Both the position numbers and the translations under genes were made by a program. A DNA stretch of 64,000 bases, from positions 94,173 to 158,172 of the forward strand of contig DEBM01000013.1 in the NCBI GenBank assembly GCA_002348545.1, in the 5' to 3' direction. The notes under the pieces were generated by a model. It did no database searches. It was not told the origin of the DNA and was given only the letters and a program-made list of their open reading frames with translations. How positions within the stretch are numbered: the first letter of the stretch is position 1; each line of letters begins with the position of its first letter. Source of the DNA: Balneolaceae bacterium UBA2956. Lineage in GTDB: Bacteria > Bacteroidota > Rhodothermia > Balneolales > Balneolaceae. Below, one piece after another: positions 26,245 to 35,214 of this stretch.

Positions 26245-27609
26245 TTAGCCTACTTCGGATCGCAATAGATTTAGTCCATCACGCACGATATTTTGAACAT
26301 TGATTTTAGATGTACAAACCACTTCGCACAGAGCAAAATCTTCTTCGACCACTTCATATAACCCTAGTTTCTCCATAGCGTCTATATCTTCATTTAATAT
26401 AGCCTTAAGTAGCTGAACTGGAAATATGTCAAATGGAAATACCTTCTCATATTCTCCACTAACAACAAAAGCCCGGTGCTCTCCATGGTTGTTTGTATCT
26501 AAGTCGTACTTCACTTTACCCACCTGTCTCATAAACCAAGAAGGTAAGGCTCTTGAAATACTAAATTTATTAGGTTTAGGAATAAGCCAACCAAATAACT
26601 CCGGCTCAACGCCTTCTCGAATAGCTGTTATTTGACGCTCAAAAAATCCCATATACCCATCTGCTTCTATTTTCGTCCCCGTTAGCACATTACCTGAAAT
26701 AATTCTAACTGGTATATCATCAGATAGATTATTATCTAAAAGTTCTTTTACAGACGCCCCAACTATAGTTTGGGCATAGCTTCGCTCTTTAATCTCTTTT
26801 CCTGATAGAGCCACAACCGTTCGAGCATCATAGTTTCCCGTCAAAAAAAGCCGCCCTAAAATAATCACATGCTCAGGTGAAATTGTCCAGACTTGTTCAC
26901 CTTTATTGATTGGGTCTAAATAATGAATCTGTACACCCACTAAACCAGCAGGGTGCGGGCCTTTGTACTTGGTCACTTTTACGCCTCTAACCGCAGATAA
27001 AGTTCTGCCCGTTGGCTTAGATTCACTAAGCCCTAAGTGCACCGGGCCATCTGTCAGTTTTGCAAGAGCATCAACTCCGGCTTGAAATTCCTTTTCTTGT
27101 CCTTCTAGGATTATACCGATATCGGGCGCCAATGGCGCTGTGTCAAAACCTGAGATAAAGATAGCCTTAGGGGTTATTTCTGGATTTGCTACAACATTGT
27201 ATGGTCGTTGCTTAAGCATGGGCCAAACGCCACTTTGAAGCATTTTTTCAATGATCGCTTCACGTTCTATTCCGTGAGGATCTACTGCACCAAAATTTTT
27301 ATACTTGGTTTTTTTATCCGCTAAAACTCGGACTTCCAAAATTCTTCGTTGGGCGCCCCGAACAATAGCAACAACTTCACCACTTACTGGCGAGCAAAAT
27401 TTCATTACCTCCAAATCCTTATTGAATAATAACGGAGTACCTGCTTTTACCTCGTCTCCTTCCTTGACAGACAATTTAAACCGAACACCATTAAAATCAG
27501 AAGGTTTAAGAGCTGCCGTAGAGATAATATGGGGAATGTTTAGTTCAGGGTTGGTCTCCCCCAAGAGATCAATATTGACGCCCCTCTTAATCGTAACTAC
27601 GTTTGACAT
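26245..27609 (-). CDS. nqrA: Na+-translocating NADH-quinone reductase subunit A
   Basis: Cytoplasmic peripheral subunit at the head of the nqr operon. The N-terminus, TIKRGVNIDLLGE, and the segments KEGDEVKAGTPL, ALSGKEIKERSYAQTIVGA and ISGNVLTGT are characteristic. Length 454. The order nqrA-B-C-D-E-F-apbE on one strand matches the standard operon. The 200-bp gap upstream, following the queA terminator, is the likely promoter region. Confidence 0.96.
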   Translation of the reverse strand: MSNVVTIKRGVNIDLLGETNPELNIPHIISTAALKPSDFNGVRFKLSVKEGDEVKAGTPLLFNKDLEVMKFCSPVSGEVVAIVRGAQRRILEVRVLADKKTKYKNFGAVDPHGIEREAIIEKMLQSGVWPMLKQRPYNVVANPEITPKAIFISGFDTAPLAPDIGIILEGQEKEFQAGVDALAKLTDGPVHLGLSESKPTGRTLSAVRGVKVTKYKGPHPAGLVGVQIHYLDPINKGEQVWTISPEHVIILGRLFLTGNYDARTVVALSGKEIKERSYAQTIVGASVKELLDNNLSDDIPVRIISGNVLTGTKIEADGYMGFFERQITAIREGVEPELFGWLIPKPNKFSISRALPSWFMRQVGKVKYDLDTNNHGEHRAFVVSGEYEKVFPFDIFPVQLLKAILNEDIDAMEKLGLYEVVEEDFALCEVVCTSKINVQNIVRDGLNLLRSEVG

Positions 27610-27787
27610 GTATGTAATTCTGATAGTCAGTTAATTCGTAAAACCATGTGGCTTACTACATTTTTATATTTGGTTGTATATAGTCAGACCTAAAGATAAC
27701 AATTTTCGATGGGGTTTCTTCGCTCTTTCTTAACTTTTTATCGGAAAAAATTCAGCTTAGCATAATCATAGACCCTTTTAAAACTCA

Positions 27788-27813
27788 AGATAGGCCTATC
27801 TCTGTAGGCCTAT
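27788..27813 (-). terminator. Terminator hairpin overlapping the queA stop codon
   Basis: A perfect 10-bp stem, GATAGGCCTA (27788-27797) and TAGGCCTATC (27804-27813), closes a 6-base loop. On the minus strand it is followed by TTGAGTTTT, a modest U-tract. The queA TAG stop lies within the first arm. It separates queA from the nqr operon. Confidence 0.7.
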
Positions 27814-28835
27814 CGCAATAACATCGCGTCGCCAAATGAATAAAACCTATACTCCGAAGCTATAGCATGAGCATATATACGATGCATTTCTTCCAAACCA
27901 ACGAAGGCAGCTACCAACATTAAAAGAGTGCTTTTGGGCAGATGAAAATTGGTAATGAGTGCGTCAACTGCTTGGTAACGGTACCCTGGAGTAATAAAAA
28001 TACCTGTACTGCCACTTCCCATATTGAACTTTCTTAGAGCGTGAGAACCATTAACTGAATTCATTGCAACTATCGATTCCAAAACCCGCACACTTGTAGT
28101 GCCAACAGCAGTAATATGCTGTGATTTAGCTAATCGGCTAGCAACCTGTTCAGTTAAAAAATAATCTTCTTCGTGCATGATATGCTCTTGGATGCGCTCC
28201 GTCTTAACAGGCGCAAAAGTACCCATACCGACATGCAATGTGAGTTCTTCAATAGAAACACCCTTTTTAGCTATTCGTTGCATCAATTCTGAAGTGAAAT
28301 GCATTCCTGCGGTTGGCGCCGCCTTGCTACCCTCATATTTAGCATATATAGTTTGGTACTTCTCTGATAATGCTTCATTTTGTACAATATATGGAGGTAA
28401 AGGGGTGTATTTGAAAGAGTCAAAAATAGCGTCATCAAATTTGTGAGAAAGCCTTAATGTCCGTAAACCGTCTTCAGATATAGAGAGTACTTGCGCTTCT
28501 AGGCCCGGTGCTAAGGATACAATTTTTCCCACTTTAAACTTTTTTCCAGGCCTAACCAATGCTTGAACGCAATATGGCTCTATGGTATCCAAAACAAAAA
28601 CCTCCATTTTACCCTCTTCAAAAAGCAATCGGCATTTTTCGACCCTAGAATTATTTAACACCAAAGTGGTATCCGGGTTTAACAAGTTATCTAGCTCGTA
28701 AAAAAAGTAATCTTGAATAGTCTTTGTTACTCGATCATAAACCAATAATTTAGCATGATCTCTAGGATGCGCGGGATATTGCGCAATCAACCGGTCCGGT
28801 AAATCGAAATCAAAATCATGTAATCCTAAATTCAT
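27810..28835 (-). CDS. queA: tRNA preQ1(34) S-adenosylmethionine ribosyltransferase-isomerase
   Basis: Adds the epoxycyclopentane part of queuosine to preQ1 in tRNA anticodons. Motifs: FDLPDRLIAQYPAHPRDHAKLL at the N-terminus, KAAPTAGMHFTSEL in the middle, LHVGMGTFAPVK and ITNFHLPKSTLLMLVAAF near the end. Length 341 is standard. It is the third gene of an apparent xseB-dxs-queA transcript, 14 bp after dxs. Confidence 0.95.
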   Translation of the reverse strand: MNLGLHDFDFDLPDRLIAQYPAHPRDHAKLLVYDRVTKTIQDYFFYELDNLLNPDTTLVLNNSRVEKCRLLFEEGKMEVFVLDTIEPYCVQALVRPGKKFKVGKIVSLAPGLEAQVLSISEDGLRTLRLSHKFDDAIFDSFKYTPLPPYIVQNEALSEKYQTIYAKYEGSKAAPTAGMHFTSELMQRIAKKGVSIEELTLHVGMGTFAPVKTERIQEHIMHEEDYFLTEQVASRLAKSQHITAVGTTSVRVLESIVAMNSVNGSHALRKFNMGSGSTGIFITPGYRYQAVDALITNFHLPKSTLLMLVAAFVGLEEMHRIYAHAIASEYRFYSFGDAMLLR

Positions 28836-28849
28836 ACAAAAGCTGATTA

Positions 28850-30859
28850 TCAGCTACTGAATTCCGAAATTTTTTTTTGCGCAAGAATAGATGCTATTTT
28901 TTTCTTTAAGCCATCTGGGCCAATACCAACCTCGTCATGTAATTCTCGCTGGGTCCCATGTTCGATAATTCGATCCGGTAAACCCATCATGTGGAGTCTA
29001 GGTGGATGGATTTCTTTTTCACTGGATAGTGTCTCCGCTAATAAATTTATGTCTAATGTAGCATAATATTCTGCAACTGCGCTTCCAAATCCGCCAAGCA
29101 CTGCGGCGTCCTCCAAAGTAATCAAATGGTCAAATTTTAAGGCTATATCATTGAGTAATTGAGTATCTAGGGGTTTTGCATACCGCATATCATAATGGGC
29201 CACTTGAATTCCTTTAGCAGCATATACCTTGCAAACTTCAATGGCATATTTACCTATGGGCCCAAATGTTGCTATTGCAATGGCTTCACCATCCCTTATT
29301 TTTTTCCCTTTTCCAATGGCTATTTTCTCAAAATTATCTCTAAGAGTCATTCCAGTTGAAGTACCTCGTGGATAGCGTATAGCCCAAGCGGCTTCATTGT
29401 ATTCCGACGCGGTAAACATCATGTCTCTAAGATCTTGTTCATTCAATGGCGATGATATGATCAAATTTGGTATCGACCGCAAATAACTTATGTCGTACGC
29501 TCCGTGATGTGTTGGCCCGTCAGCTCCTACTACACCTGCGCGATCAATACAAAAAACAACCGGAAGTTGTTGGATGGCCACATCATGCACCAATTGATCA
29601 AAGCCACGTTGTAAAAAGGTTGAATAAATAGCACAGAAAGCTTTTTTACCCTGTGTTGCCAGGCCTGCCGCAAATGTAACAGCATGTTGTTCCGCTATTC
29701 CAACATCAAATGCACGATCTGGAAAAGCTTGCATCATAGGTAATAAGCTCGACCCACTTGGCATAGCTGGTGTCATGCTCACAATTTGTTTATTTTTTTT
29801 AGCTAGTTGAACTAAAGCTTCGCCAAACACATCTTGGTATTTTGGTGCTTTACTTTTAATTGTTGGGGCTGCGAGAGACTTTCCTGTTATTTTATCAAAC
29901 GGTGAGCTTTGGGCATGCCACTTGGTTTGCTCTCTTTCTGCGGGAGCAAAACCTTTACCCTTAACCGTGACAACATGTAAAAGTTTGGGGCCTTTAATGC
30001 TTTTTAAGTCTTCAAGTGTTTTTCTAAGACTATCTACATCATGGCCATCAACAGGGCCATAATATTTAAACCCAAATGATCGAAAAAGGGATCCCGGTGT
30101 CACTGCTGCAGTAATAGCAGACTCTAAACTGGACGCAATTCTACGCATGGTTTCACCAGTCGACTTAAAATGTCCTAACAAGTCATAAATTTCGTCACGA
30201 ACTCGATTAAACGTTTTACTACTAGTAATATCTGCTAAATATTCATTTAAAGCCCCAACATTAGGATCAATTGACATATTATTGTCATTAAGTATGACTA
30301 ATACATCTTTATTCATGAAGCCGGCATTGTTAAGGGCTTCAAAAGCCTGTCCCCCTGTCATTGCGCCATCGCCAATAACAGCTACTACCTTATCACCTGT
30401 GCCATCCAGATCGTTTGCTACTGCCATACCAAGAGCCGCTGATATAGAGGTAGACGAGTGCCCTACTCCAAATGCGTCATGTACACTTTCTGAACGCTTA
30501 GGAAAACCTGATATACCTTTATAAGTGCGGTTTGAATAAAACTTATCCCTTCTTCCTGTAAGAATTTTATGTCCATAAGCCTGGTGTCCAACGTCCCAAA
30601 TAATGCTATCTTGGGGTGAATTATAGACATAATGTAAAGCAACCGTTAGTTCCACAACCCCTAAAGAAGCCCCAAAATGGCCCCCATGCACCGATACTAT
30701 ATCAATGATAAATTGGCGTAATTCGTCTGAAAGGTCTCGTAGTTGCGTCTTTGGGAGCTTTTTTAAATCTGCAGGAGAATGTACATTCTTTAGCAAGGGA
30801 CCCGGCTTAGGGGTATACATAGTAGAATCATTATTCGCCATATGGTTGATAGAATCCAT
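28850..30859 (-). CDS. dxs: 1-deoxy-D-xylulose-5-phosphate synthase
   Basis: Thiamine-diphosphate enzyme that condenses pyruvate and glyceraldehyde 3-phosphate, the first step of the non-mevalonate isoprenoid pathway. The N-terminal HGGHFGASLGVVELTVALHY, the diphosphate-binding VIGDGAMTGGQAFEA...ILNDNNMS, and the transketolase-type segments VGIAEQHAVTFAAGLA and FCIDRAGVVGADGPTHHG are all intact. Length 669 exceeds the usual 620-640 because of a longer N-terminus (about 25 residues); MANNDS is a possible later start. Confidence 0.95.
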   Translation of the reverse strand: MDSINHMANNDSTMYTPKPGPLLKNVHSPADLKKLPKTQLRDLSDELRQFIIDIVSVHGGHFGASLGVVELTVALHYVYNSPQDSIIWDVGHQAYGHKILTGRRDKFYSNRTYKGISGFPKRSESVHDAFGVGHSSTSISAALGMAVANDLDGTGDKVVAVIGDGAMTGGQAFEALNNAGFMNKDVLVILNDNNMSIDPNVGALNEYLADITSSKTFNRVRDEIYDLLGHFKSTGETMRRIASSLESAITAAVTPGSLFRSFGFKYYGPVDGHDVDSLRKTLEDLKSIKGPKLLHVVTVKGKGFAPAEREQTKWHAQSSPFDKITGKSLAAPTIKSKAPKYQDVFGEALVQLAKKNKQIVSMTPAMPSGSSLLPMMQAFPDRAFDVGIAEQHAVTFAAGLATQGKKAFCAIYSTFLQRGFDQLVHDVAIQQLPVVFCIDRAGVVGADGPTHHGAYDISYLRSIPNLIISSPLNEQDLRDMMFTASEYNEAAWAIRYPRGTSTGMTLRDNFEKIAIGKGKKIRDGEAIAIATFGPIGKYAIEVCKVYAAKGIQVAHYDMRYAKPLDTQLLNDIALKFDHLITLEDAAVLGGFGSAVAEYYATLDINLLAETLSSEKEIHPPRLHMMGLPDRIIEHGTQRELHDEVGIGPDGLKKKIASILAQKKISEFSS

Positions 30860-30874
30860 GGATAAACCCAGAAA

Positions 30875-31099
30875 TTAATTCAAACTAGACTGAACTTCTT
30901 TAATCTTTAACTCCGCTTTTTCAAGTAAATCCGAGCATTTTTTCGAGAGTTCAACTCCTCTTTGATATAGTTCAATAGATTGATTAAGTGATACATCATC
31001 TTTCTCTAACTTTTGAACTATTTTATCCAATTCATCTAAAGCTTGTTCAAAGCTTAAGCGTTCCCTTTCTGTGCTATTTTCTTCTATCATTTCTTTCAT
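30875..31099 (-). CDS. xseB: Exodeoxyribonuclease VII small subunit
   Basis: Small helical subunit that assembles around XseA to form the single-strand nuclease. The 74-residue protein has the XseB core SFEQALDELDKIVQKLEKDDVSLNQSIELYQRGVEL-like segment across residues 17-52, followed by a short helical tail. The large-subunit gene xseA is not visible in the window. It lies 15 bp upstream of dxs, a common pairing in bacteria. Confidence 0.92.
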   Translation of the reverse strand: MKEMIEENSTERERLSFEQALDELDKIVQKLEKDDVSLNQSIELYQRGVELSKKCSDLLEKAELKIKEVQSSLN

Positions 31100-31346
31100 T
31101 ATCTAAAAATACCACGTATTCCTCTAAAGAAAAAATGAGAGACTTATCCCTCATATCTTTATTTAATAGAACAAATTCATATAATAACACGGAATGAACA
31201 GAAAAAGGTTACAGTTAAATAAATAACTAAAACAAAACTCGCACCTTTATTCATCCTACTTATATCCGTTTAGGATTAAATGGTTTATTGTGTCTCACTT
31301 CTCATCACTAACAAATAATTAAACATCAAAAAGTCATGCTAGCCCT

Positions 31347-32201
31347 ATGAAATTACCTTTTATTTTCGCCAAACGATTTGTCGCAGGTGAAGGATTTTCA
31401 TCAAGTTTGCCAGCTGCTAAACAACTCAATCAAGACCGACATAAGCTTACACTTGATTTACTTGGGGAAAATATATACTCACGTACTCAGGCTGAGCAGA
31501 ATGTAAAGACTTATGTCGATGTACTCAAAGGAATTAAAAAACATGAATTATTGAGCGGAATATCGATTAAATTAACCATGCTTGGTTTGGATATCGATGT
31601 GGAATATTGTGCCGACAATTTATTTAGTATAATGGAACATGCCAGGGCACATGACCAATTTGTCCGAATTGACATGGAGGGCAGCGCTTACACAAATCTT
31701 ACTCTTGATTTGTTCAAAAGAGCGCATACCAAATACGGCTCTGAACATGTCGGTACAGTAATTCAAGCGATGCTGCATAGAAGCAAAGATGATATTGCTG
31801 AATTAGCTGGCTTAGGCGCAGATATCCGACTGGTAAAAGGAGCATACAAAGAAACTAAAAAAAGGGCCTATCAAAAAATGTCCGATATTCGAGAGGCTTT
31901 TAATTCATATGCAGAAGTACTTATTAATAGTACCGCTGTTCCGCGTTTTGGAACCCATGATGACCAACTCATCCGTGGTGTTCGGTCTTATCTAGCAGAT
32001 TATAATATCCCCTATTCTAGAGTAGAGTTTCAAATGCTTTATGGGCTTCGGGAACAAGGCCTGACCGATTTGAATAAACTTGGTTACCCAACCCGGGTAT
32101 ATGTTCCTTTTGGTACAGACTGGTTTCCTTATTTTAGTAGAAGATTGGCAGAGAGAAAAGAAAATATTTGGTTTGTTATTAGCACTTTGTTTAAGCGTTA
32201 A
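31347..32201 (+). CDS. Proline dehydrogenase (monofunctional, FAD)
   Basis: Oxidises L-proline to pyrroline-5-carboxylate. The (beta/alpha)8 barrel motifs GISIKLTMLGLD, VRIDMEGSAYT, DIRLVKGAYKE, FGTHDDQLI, and the C-terminal substrate-binding YFSRRLAERKEN are present. At 284 residues it is the short, stand-alone PRODH rather than bifunctional PutA; the P5C dehydrogenase partner is not in the window. A hairpin follows 33 bp after the stop. Confidence 0.93.
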   Translation: MKLPFIFAKRFVAGEGFSSSLPAAKQLNQDRHKLTLDLLGENIYSRTQAEQNVKTYVDVLKGIKKHELLSGISIKLTMLGLDIDVEYCADNLFSIMEHARAHDQFVRIDMEGSAYTNLTLDLFKRAHTKYGSEHVGTVIQAMLHRSKDDIAELAGLGADIRLVKGAYKETKKRAYQKMSDIREAFNSYAEVLINSTAVPRFGTHDDQLIRGVRSYLADYNIPYSRVEFQMLYGLREQGLTDLNKLGYPTRVYVPFGTDWFPYFSRRLAERKENIWFVISTLFKR

Positions 32202-32233
32202 CAGCAGCACAAACAACTCATTTATGTCTCTCT

Positions 32234-32260
32234 AAAATAGGATCATAAAAATCCTATTTC
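32234..32260 (+). terminator. Possible terminator of the proline dehydrogenase gene
   Basis: A perfect 9-bp stem, AAATAGGAT (32235-32243) and ATCCTATTT (32251-32259), closes a 7-base loop 33 bp after the stop codon. The stem is AT-rich and no long T-run follows, so the call is tentative. Confidence 0.45.
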
Positions 32261-32304
32261 ATTACTTTCGTTCATTACACAATAATTTCTTCACAACTAA
32301 TCAT

Positions 32305-32397
32305 ATGGCTAGAGCTTCTCGTTTCCTCACTACTCTTGTGGCTGGGATAGGCATTGGCCGGTTACCTATTGTTTTATCCAAAGTTCTTTTAGATTAG
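32305..32397 (+). CDS. 30-codon ORF, possible YtxH-like remnant or small membrane peptide
   Basis: An ATG frame encodes MARASRFLTTLVAGIGIGRL and ten more residues before a stop. The basic start and Gly-rich hydrophobic stretch resemble the N-terminus of small YtxH-type proteins, which normally run on for 60-100 residues. No ribosome-binding site is clear. It may be a decayed gene, a true small peptide, or chance. Confidence 0.25.
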   Translation: MARASRFLTTLVAGIGIGRLPIVLSKVLLD

Positions 32398-32485
32398 TCG
32401 TACTATATTTATGCGGCCGACTTACACTAGATTCAAAAGCTGAGACTATATTTACGTATATGACATTTAATTAACCTCCTATCTT

Positions 32486-33157
32486 ATGCCAGATTCTGCT
32501 CCTTTCCGCGTTTGGGATGAATATTCCGGATATAGCACTGATGAAATGCGCGAACGGTCTAATGATTTCTATGAGCTTATCAAAAAACGCCGGAGTGTTC
32601 GCTCCTTTTCATCCAAAAAGGTTCCAATCGCCGTGCTCGATAAGTGTATAAAAAGCGCTGGTACTGCTCCTAACGGAGCTAATAAACAACCGTGGCACTT
32701 TGTAGTAATTACCGATCCTGTGGTCAAAAATAAGCTGCGAATAGCTGCTGAAAAAGAAGAACATTTATTTTATAATGGGCGAGCTACACAAGAGTGGCTA
32801 CAGGACCTAGAAGCCTTTCAAACTACCGAAGAAAAGCCCTTTCTGGAGGAAGCGCCTGCTCTTATTGCCATTTTTAGCACAAACTATGCCCAAAAAGACG
32901 ATGGAACAAAACAAAAAAATTATTATGTAAAAGAATCGGTTGGAATCGCCACTGGCATCCTTATTACCGCTTTACATAATGTAGGACTAGCAACGCTAAC
33001 ACATACTCCTAGCCCAATGGGATTTTTAAACAAAGTGCTTAATAGGCCTTCCAATGAAAAAGCCTTTTTATTATTAGTTTGTGGATTCCCAAAAAAAGGT
33101 GTAAAAGTACCCGACATACAAAAAAAACCTTTGGATGAAATAAGAACCATTATCTAA
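32486..33157 (+). CDS. Nitroreductase-fold flavoprotein, iodotyrosine deiodinase-like
   Basis: FMN enzyme of the nitroreductase superfamily. RRSVRSFSSKKVP is the FMN-binding start and TAPNGANKQPWHFVV follows. Compared from memory with human iodotyrosine deiodinase, the substrate-binding lid residues are kept: Glu92, Tyr96 and Lys117 with the same spacing as Glu157, Tyr161 and Lys182, and the C-terminus VPDIQKKPLDEI matches VPDLKRKPLDQI. Bacterial homologues can reductively dehalogenate halotyrosines. The enzyme is therefore probably a dehalogenase or related reductase rather than a generic nitroreductase. Its neighbours do not clarify the role. Confidence 0.82.
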   Translation: MPDSAPFRVWDEYSGYSTDEMRERSNDFYELIKKRRSVRSFSSKKVPIAVLDKCIKSAGTAPNGANKQPWHFVVITDPVVKNKLRIAAEKEEHLFYNGRATQEWLQDLEAFQTTEEKPFLEEAPALIAIFSTNYAQKDDGTKQKNYYVKESVGIATGILITALHNVGLATLTHTPSPMGFLNKVLNRPSNEKAFLLLVCGFPKKGVKVPDIQKKPLDEIRTII

Positions 33158-33262
33158 GAGAATGGCGCAATATAACACCAAGCAGTTTAAAGACTTTTTG
33201 TGGACTTCCGCCGACTATTTTTGGTATACAAATCGCCAGTTAGACGAAGAGGCTGTACACTA

Positions 33263-33820
33263 ATGCAACTGGCACACGACATAAGCAAAAAGGCCTGGAT
33301 TTACGATCATTCTGAACCAAAAGCTCGATATTCTTTGGGGAAAAAGGGTGCTCGCCCATTTGTCTGTTTTGGGATAAACCCAAGCACAGCAACTCCAGGG
33401 CGCCTAGACCCAACCGTAGCCTCCGTTGCTAGTTATGCTAAGGACCACGAATATGATGGCTGGTTAATGCTAAATCTATATCCCCAACGAGCCACCGATC
33501 CTGATAAACTGCATAGAAAGTTTCAGCCGATACTCCATCGCGAAAATCTTCACTGGATTAAGCATTATTTGCATGAGTTTAGTCAGGACTCTCATGTTCA
33601 TGTGTGGTGTGCTTGGGGAACCTTAATTGAGAAACGACCCTACTTATTGCAATGTTTAATCGATATACATGATAACATTAATAGCTTCAATCTCAGCTAT
33701 TTTACTAGAGGGTCCCGATCAAAAAACGGACACCCACATCATCCTTTATATCTTCGAAAAGACGCCCCATTAGAACAATTTGACCTCAATAATTACTTAA
33801 AAAATATCCACAATCTTTGA
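33263..33820 (+). CDS. DUF1643 domain-containing protein
   Basis: The segment ARPFVCFGINPSTATPGRLDPT followed by GWLMLNLYPQRATDPDKLH is the signature of DUF1643, a cytosolic family of unknown function. The end HPHHPLYLRKDAPLEQFDL is also typical. The frame extends upstream to a GTG at 33200, but ATG 33263 (MQLAHDIS) fits the family better and gives 185 residues. It follows the deiodinase-like gene on the same strand after about 100 bp. Confidence 0.75.
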   Translation: MQLAHDISKKAWIYDHSEPKARYSLGKKGARPFVCFGINPSTATPGRLDPTVASVASYAKDHEYDGWLMLNLYPQRATDPDKLHRKFQPILHRENLHWIKHYLHEFSQDSHVHVWCAWGTLIEKRPYLLQCLIDIHDNINSFNLSYFTRGSRSKNGHPHHPLYLRKDAPLEQFDLNNYLKNIHNL

Positions 33821-33874
33821 GTTTGCTTTCATGTTATAAACAAGCACGACTGTGCGATAAAATGTATGACCATA

Positions 33875-34963
33875 CTAAGATAAATGCTTCATGCGGCTTA
33901 ATGATAGAGCCTGAAGCATCCACTTAGGCAGCGATTTTTCAGGATCTCTCTTCGTCATATCTACAAATAAACCAAATTTTTTGGCTATTGGAACCTTATG
34001 AGTCTCAACAAACTCAATTAATGTGCCATCAGGATCTTCAATGTAGGTAAATCTACCCGCGGCCTCTCCCATATCAAAACTACCCGCACTATCGACGGTA
34101 AAGGGATATCCTTTCGATTCACATTCTTGTTTAAGCGCATCCATTCCTTGTACATCAAAACATAAATGAATAAATCCAGGATCGCCCCAGTATCTATTCT
34201 TATACAATTTTTTGGGCGGGCTTAGTTTTGCCTCAGTATCAATGCGTTGAACAAGCTCAATTTCAGTTGGGCCAAACAAAGCACTGAAGCCTCCTTTTCT
34301 AGGCTGTGAATGACGAACTAAACAGCGCCGATAAGGAACATCTATCCCATTAAGCCCTTCAAAATCATCGCATATCCCTTCCTCATCATAAATCACCTTA
34401 TCATACCCAAGAATATCCTGATATAGTGTTAAGGATCGATCAATGTCGCTTGAGCCAATTAGTACACCTGCTACACCTCCGGTCAGCATTCGTTCTTTTT
34501 TCCGGAAAAAAGACCGCCCCTCAATGACCTGAAAAAGATTACCATGAAGATCTTTAACAAAAAAATGCGGCTCTCCCACTGGATTATTTTGTAAAGAAGT
34601 AACCACATTAAGCCTCTTCATGTTAAACTCTTCGTAGCTCTTTTGAATATTCACGCTTTTTATTTTAGCCGCATTAATCCCAAAATCACCTAGATACACC
34701 TCTCCATCCATCGGGGCTGGTGTTCGAGAGGTATATTGCCATATCTCAAACCCTCCCCCCCCTCTCATACTTAAACTAAGAATAGCGCGGCGGTCGTGTG
34801 GTTTCCCTCCTGTGTAAGGAAGCATAAGGTTAGCCGTCGCCTCATCATCAAAAACCATTATATCCATTCCAAAGTGGCGGCGATACCACTCTGCTGTTTG
34901 TACTACATCAGTATTTCCAATGCCAATTTGTTGTATCCCGGATATCACTTTTGTGCGCTTCAT
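33875..34963 (-). CDS. Two-domain VOC (glyoxalase/dioxygenase) superfamily protein
   Basis: Two vicinal-oxygen-chelate modules: residues 8-150 (IQQIGIGNTDVVQTAEWYRRHFG to VKDLHGNLFQVIEG) and 160-330 (GGVAGVLIGSSDIDRSLTLYQDILG to YIEDPDGTLIEFVETHK). Metal ligands are partly atypical: the first-strand positions are Gln and Val rather than His, while His in FIHLCFD and Glu in GTLIEFVE of the second module are kept. Length 362 recalls 4-hydroxyphenylpyruvate dioxygenase, but its signature motifs are missing. Substrate unknown. No close operon partner. Confidence 0.7.
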   Translation of the reverse strand: MKRTKVISGIQQIGIGNTDVVQTAEWYRRHFGMDIMVFDDEATANLMLPYTGGKPHDRRAILSLSMRGGGGFEIWQYTSRTPAPMDGEVYLGDFGINAAKIKSVNIQKSYEEFNMKRLNVVTSLQNNPVGEPHFFVKDLHGNLFQVIEGRSFFRKKERMLTGGVAGVLIGSSDIDRSLTLYQDILGYDKVIYDEEGICDDFEGLNGIDVPYRRCLVRHSQPRKGGFSALFGPTEIELVQRIDTEAKLSPPKKLYKNRYWGDPGFIHLCFDVQGMDALKQECESKGYPFTVDSAGSFDMGEAAGRFTYIEDPDGTLIEFVETHKVPIAKKFGLFVDMTKRDPEKSLPKWMLQALSLSRMKHLS

Positions 34964-35214
34964 AACATTCTTTAAAATAAAAATTAGGAATAGTTGGCTA
35001 TTAAACCACTTAAAATAAGTTCTCTAGGTGTCAAGCCTATTTCAACTTGGAATGCTCAATGAAATATACTGAAATTTCTAAGGCCACTCTTTAATAAAAC
35101 CTGATTTATTTGCACATCTTCCTCATGTATAACTTTTTTGATACTCATGTGTACGAATAAAGCTTAAAGGGCTGTTTCATCTCACGTCTAAATTTTGAAT
35201 TAATTATCTAAAGC

